From assembly GCA_016705955.1 (NCBI GenBank), contig JADJKO010000010.1, forward strand, positions 1-64,000: a DNA stretch of 64,000 nt. The letters run 5' to 3'. The DNA comes from Flavobacteriales bacterium (GTDB lineage: Bacteria > Bacteroidota > Bacteroidia > Flavobacteriales_F > PHOS-HE28). A program made the position numbers and the translations under genes. Shown in pieces: positions 62,438 through 64,000 of this stretch. Position 1 is the stretch's first letter. Each line of letters opens with the position of its first letter. Under the pieces are notes generated by a model, which saw nothing but the letters and a program-made list of their open reading frames with translations, did no database searches and was not told the DNA's origin.

Positions 62438-62445
62438 TACTTTTG
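62438..62445 (+). promoter_or_regulatory. TACTTTTG promoter core
   Basis: Exact TAnnTTTG match 14 nt before the ATG of the SPOR-like gene. Confidence 0.5.
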
Positions 62446-62459
62446 GACCCGCCGCGACG

Positions 62460-62939
62460 ATGCGTTCCCTTCCGTTCCTCTTCCTCCTTCTTTGCTCCCC
62501 GAACATTTTCGGGCAGAACAGTGGAACGCGGTCGGTCCTGGTCTTCGAGCCTTACCACGGAACAGTGGAACCTGTTGCTGTGGATACACCCCCGACGATC
62601 GGACCCCATCCGGGAAATGTGGAGATCCACGCCGACCCGAAGGTGGAGCAGCTGATGCGGCGCTACACCGAACACAAGCACCCCCGAAAAGGGTATCGTG
62701 TGCAGATCTTCCTCGGCGACCGCAGGACTGCGGAGGACACCAAGCGCGCATTCCTCCTGAAGAATCCGGACAGCCCGGCCTACCTGAGCTGGTTCGCACC
62801 GAACTGGCGCTTGCGCATCGGAGACCTGCGCACGCGCCTCGAAGCCGAGCGCATGTTGCACGAACTCCGGGCGATCCATCCGGGCTGCTACATCGTGCCG
62901 GACGAGATCGAGATGCCGCGTTTGGCGACGGCGCCGTAA
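62460..62939 (+). CDS. secreted SPOR-domain-like protein
   Basis: 159 residues. Signal peptide RSLPFLFLLLCSPNIFGQ. The C-terminal half GYRVQIFLGDRRTAEDTKRAFLLKNPDSPAYLSWFAPNWRLRIGDLRTRLEAERMLHELRAIHPGCYIVPDEI has the SPOR pattern (YxVQIF ... YLSWFAPNWRLRIGDFxxxxEA). Such domains bind glycan-trimmed peptidoglycan, usually at the division site. Divergent from the act operon. Confidence 0.8.
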   Translation: MRSLPFLFLLLCSPNIFGQNSGTRSVLVFEPYHGTVEPVAVDTPPTIGPHPGNVEIHADPKVEQLMRRYTEHKHPRKGYRVQIFLGDRRTAEDTKRAFLLKNPDSPAYLSWFAPNWRLRIGDLRTRLEAERMLHELRAIHPGCYIVPDEIEMPRLATAP

Positions 62940-62948
62940 GGATCGGAG

Positions 62949-62986
62949 TTCACCGCAGAGTCGCAAAGGCGGGGAGAACGCGGAGG
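62949..62986 (+). repeat. CACAGAGG repeat family, single arm after the SPOR-like gene
   Basis: ttcaccgcagagtcgcaaag then gcggggagaacgcggagg, 9 nt after the SPOR-like gene's stop; same family as 29893-29987 and 32284-32320. A second, weaker ac-gcggagg-atccgcgg segment follows to about 63030. Confidence 0.65.
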
Positions 62987-63056
62987 TTACTGTCGCTGTT
63001 CACTTTCACGACGCGGAGGATCCGCGGAGGCGGATCAGTTGGTCCGAAATGAGAAC

Positions 63057-63080
63057 GGGGAGGAACAAGATCCTCCCCGC
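63057..63080 (-). terminator. terminator hairpin of infB
   Basis: Perfect 8-bp stem ggggagga / tcctcccc with a 6-nt loop, 21 nt after the infB stop on the minus strand. The T run is weak; it may serve both convergent genes. Confidence 0.6.
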
Positions 63081-63101
63081 TCCTTTCCATTTTCGTTCGG
63101 A

Positions 63102-64000
63102 TCAATCCGCCAATGTCCGCTTCACCTCTTCCACGATGAAGGCCTCGACGTTGTCGCCGACCTTGATGTCGTTGAAGTTCTTGATGGAGAGGCCGCACTC
63201 GTAACCGTGTGTCACTTCCTTCACCTCGTCCTTGAAACGCTTCAGCGTGTCGAGGTCGCCGGTGTACACCACGATGCCGTCGCGGATCAGGCGCACCTTG
63301 TTCTTGCGGTCGATCTTGCCATCGAGCACGTAGGCCCCGGCCACGGTACCCACCTTGCTGATCTTGAAGGTCTCGCGTACCTCAGCGGTACCCATGATCT
63401 TCTCCACCTCCTTGGGCGCGAGCAGGCCTTCCATGGCCTGCTTGATCTCCTCGATGGCGTTGTAGATGATGGAGTACATCCGGATGTCGATCTCCTCGTT
63501 CTCGGCCAGCTTGCGCGCACCGGGTGTGGGGCGCACTTGGAAACCGACGATGATGGCGTTGGATGCGGTGGCGAGCAATACATCGCTCTCGGCGATCGGA
63601 CCCACCGCGCGGTGGATCACGTTCACCTTGATGCTCTCGGTGCTGAGCTTCAACAACGAATCGGTGAGCGCTTCCACGGAACCGTCCACATCGCCCTTGA
63701 CAATGAGGTTGAGTTCCTTGAAGTCGCCGATCGCCAAACGACGACCGATCTCATCCAACGTGATGTGCTTGTGTGTGCGGATGCCCTGCTCGCGCTGCAA
63801 CTGCTGGCGACGCGTGGCGATGGTCCGCGCTTCACGTTCATCCTCGAAGACCTGGAAGGTGTCGCCCGCATTCGGGGCACCATCGAGACCGAGGATCGAA
63901 ACGGGTGTGGAAGGCGGTGCCTCGCTCACTTGCTGTCCGCGCTCGTTGAACATGTTCCGCACACGTCCACTGAACTGGCCGGAAAGAATGATGTCGCCTT
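63102..64000 (-). CDS. infB: translation initiation factor IF-2, C-terminal part
   Basis: About 299 residues of the C-terminus; the gene continues past the window end (SGQFSGRVRNMFNERGQQV at the edge). Domain II-IV of IF-2: VSILGLDGAPNAGDTF, LIVKGDVDGSVEALTDSLLKLS, VIHRAVGPIAESDVLLATASNAIIVGFQVRP, MEGLLAPKEVEKIMGTAEVRETFKISKVGTVAGAYVLDG, and the terminal EVTHGYECGLSIKNFNDIKVGD. Binds fMet-tRNA and the 30S subunit. Intact over the visible part. Confidence 0.96.
   Translation of the reverse strand, partial: GDIILSGQFSGRVRNMFNERGQQVSEAPPSTPVSILGLDGAPNAGDTFQVFEDEREARTIATRRQQLQREQGIRTHKHITLDEIGRRLAIGDFKELNLIVKGDVDGSVEALTDSLLKLSTESIKVNVIHRAVGPIAESDVLLATASNAIIVGFQVRPTPGARKLAENEEIDIRMYSIIYNAIEEIKQAMEGLLAPKEVEKIMGTAEVRETFKISKVGTVAGAYVLDGKIDRKNKVRLIRDGIVVYTGDLDTLKRFKDEVKEVTHGYECGLSIKNFNDIKVGDNVEAFIVEEVKRTLAD

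Overview
This window reads as a chromosomal segment from a GC-rich member of the Bacteroidota, most likely Flavobacteriales. The evidence is a full-length SprA (type IX secretion translocon), several proteins with C-terminal type IX sorting domains, the alternative complex III operon actABCDEF joined to an aa3-type oxidase, a TonB-dependent receptor, Omp28 and DUF6029 proteins, and repeated TAnnTTnG promoter cores close to start codons. No rRNA, tRNA or CRISPR array was seen.

Layout. 1-5.8 kb: the 3' part of a TonB-dependent receptor and a large secreted calcium-repeat protein, both broken by frameshifts. 5.8-12.6 kb: DCC-family oxidoreductase, a two-gene ABC-2 exporter, Ppx/GppA phosphatase, a YitT-type membrane protein, an unusual sigma-54-type response regulator and a small membrane protein. 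12.8-16.0 kb: class III aminotransferase, a small membrane protein and a CFA-synthase-like methyltransferase. 16.0-27.7 kb: an accessory region with at least five toxin-antitoxin modules or remnants, a degenerate 21-bp tandem array, a 74-nt all-G/C tract, duplicated gene tails and small palindromes inside genes, interleaved with two aldehyde dehydrogenase genes. 28.2-32.3 kb: deoC and the sulfate-activation genes cysC-cysD-cysN. 32.3-41.1 kb: ruvA-sprA-gcvH-VanZ-like gene (minus strand). 41.2-47.9 kb: frameshifted sirtuin, secreted proteins, and a TlpA/DUF6029/Omp28 redox and envelope cluster. 47.9-50.6 kb: queG, ruvB and an outer-membrane-type protein. 50.6-62.3 kb: the respiratory operon actA-B-C-D-E-F-ctaC-ctaD (minus strand). 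62.4-64.0 kb: a SPOR-like protein and the C-terminal part of infB.

How the genes work together. Alternative complex III oxidises quinol and passes electrons through haem c subunits to the CuA-containing oxidase encoded directly downstream. CysD/CysN make APS and CysC phosphorylates it to PAPS. SprA is the outer-membrane exit channel for the sorting-domain proteins encoded nearby.

The least ordinary part is 16-27.7 kb. An 82-bp direct repeat, which is the 3' end of a RibD/DHFR-family gene, brackets an ImmA-IrrE/DUF4411 PIN module. Near-identical ~20-bp palindromes interrupt a DUF2200 gene and a RelE-like toxin gene. A 21-bp-periodic array lies upstream of an XRE-type gene. Several single-base frameshifts elsewhere (receptor, secreted protein, sirtuin, actA) could be assembly errors and should be treated as such until reads are checked.
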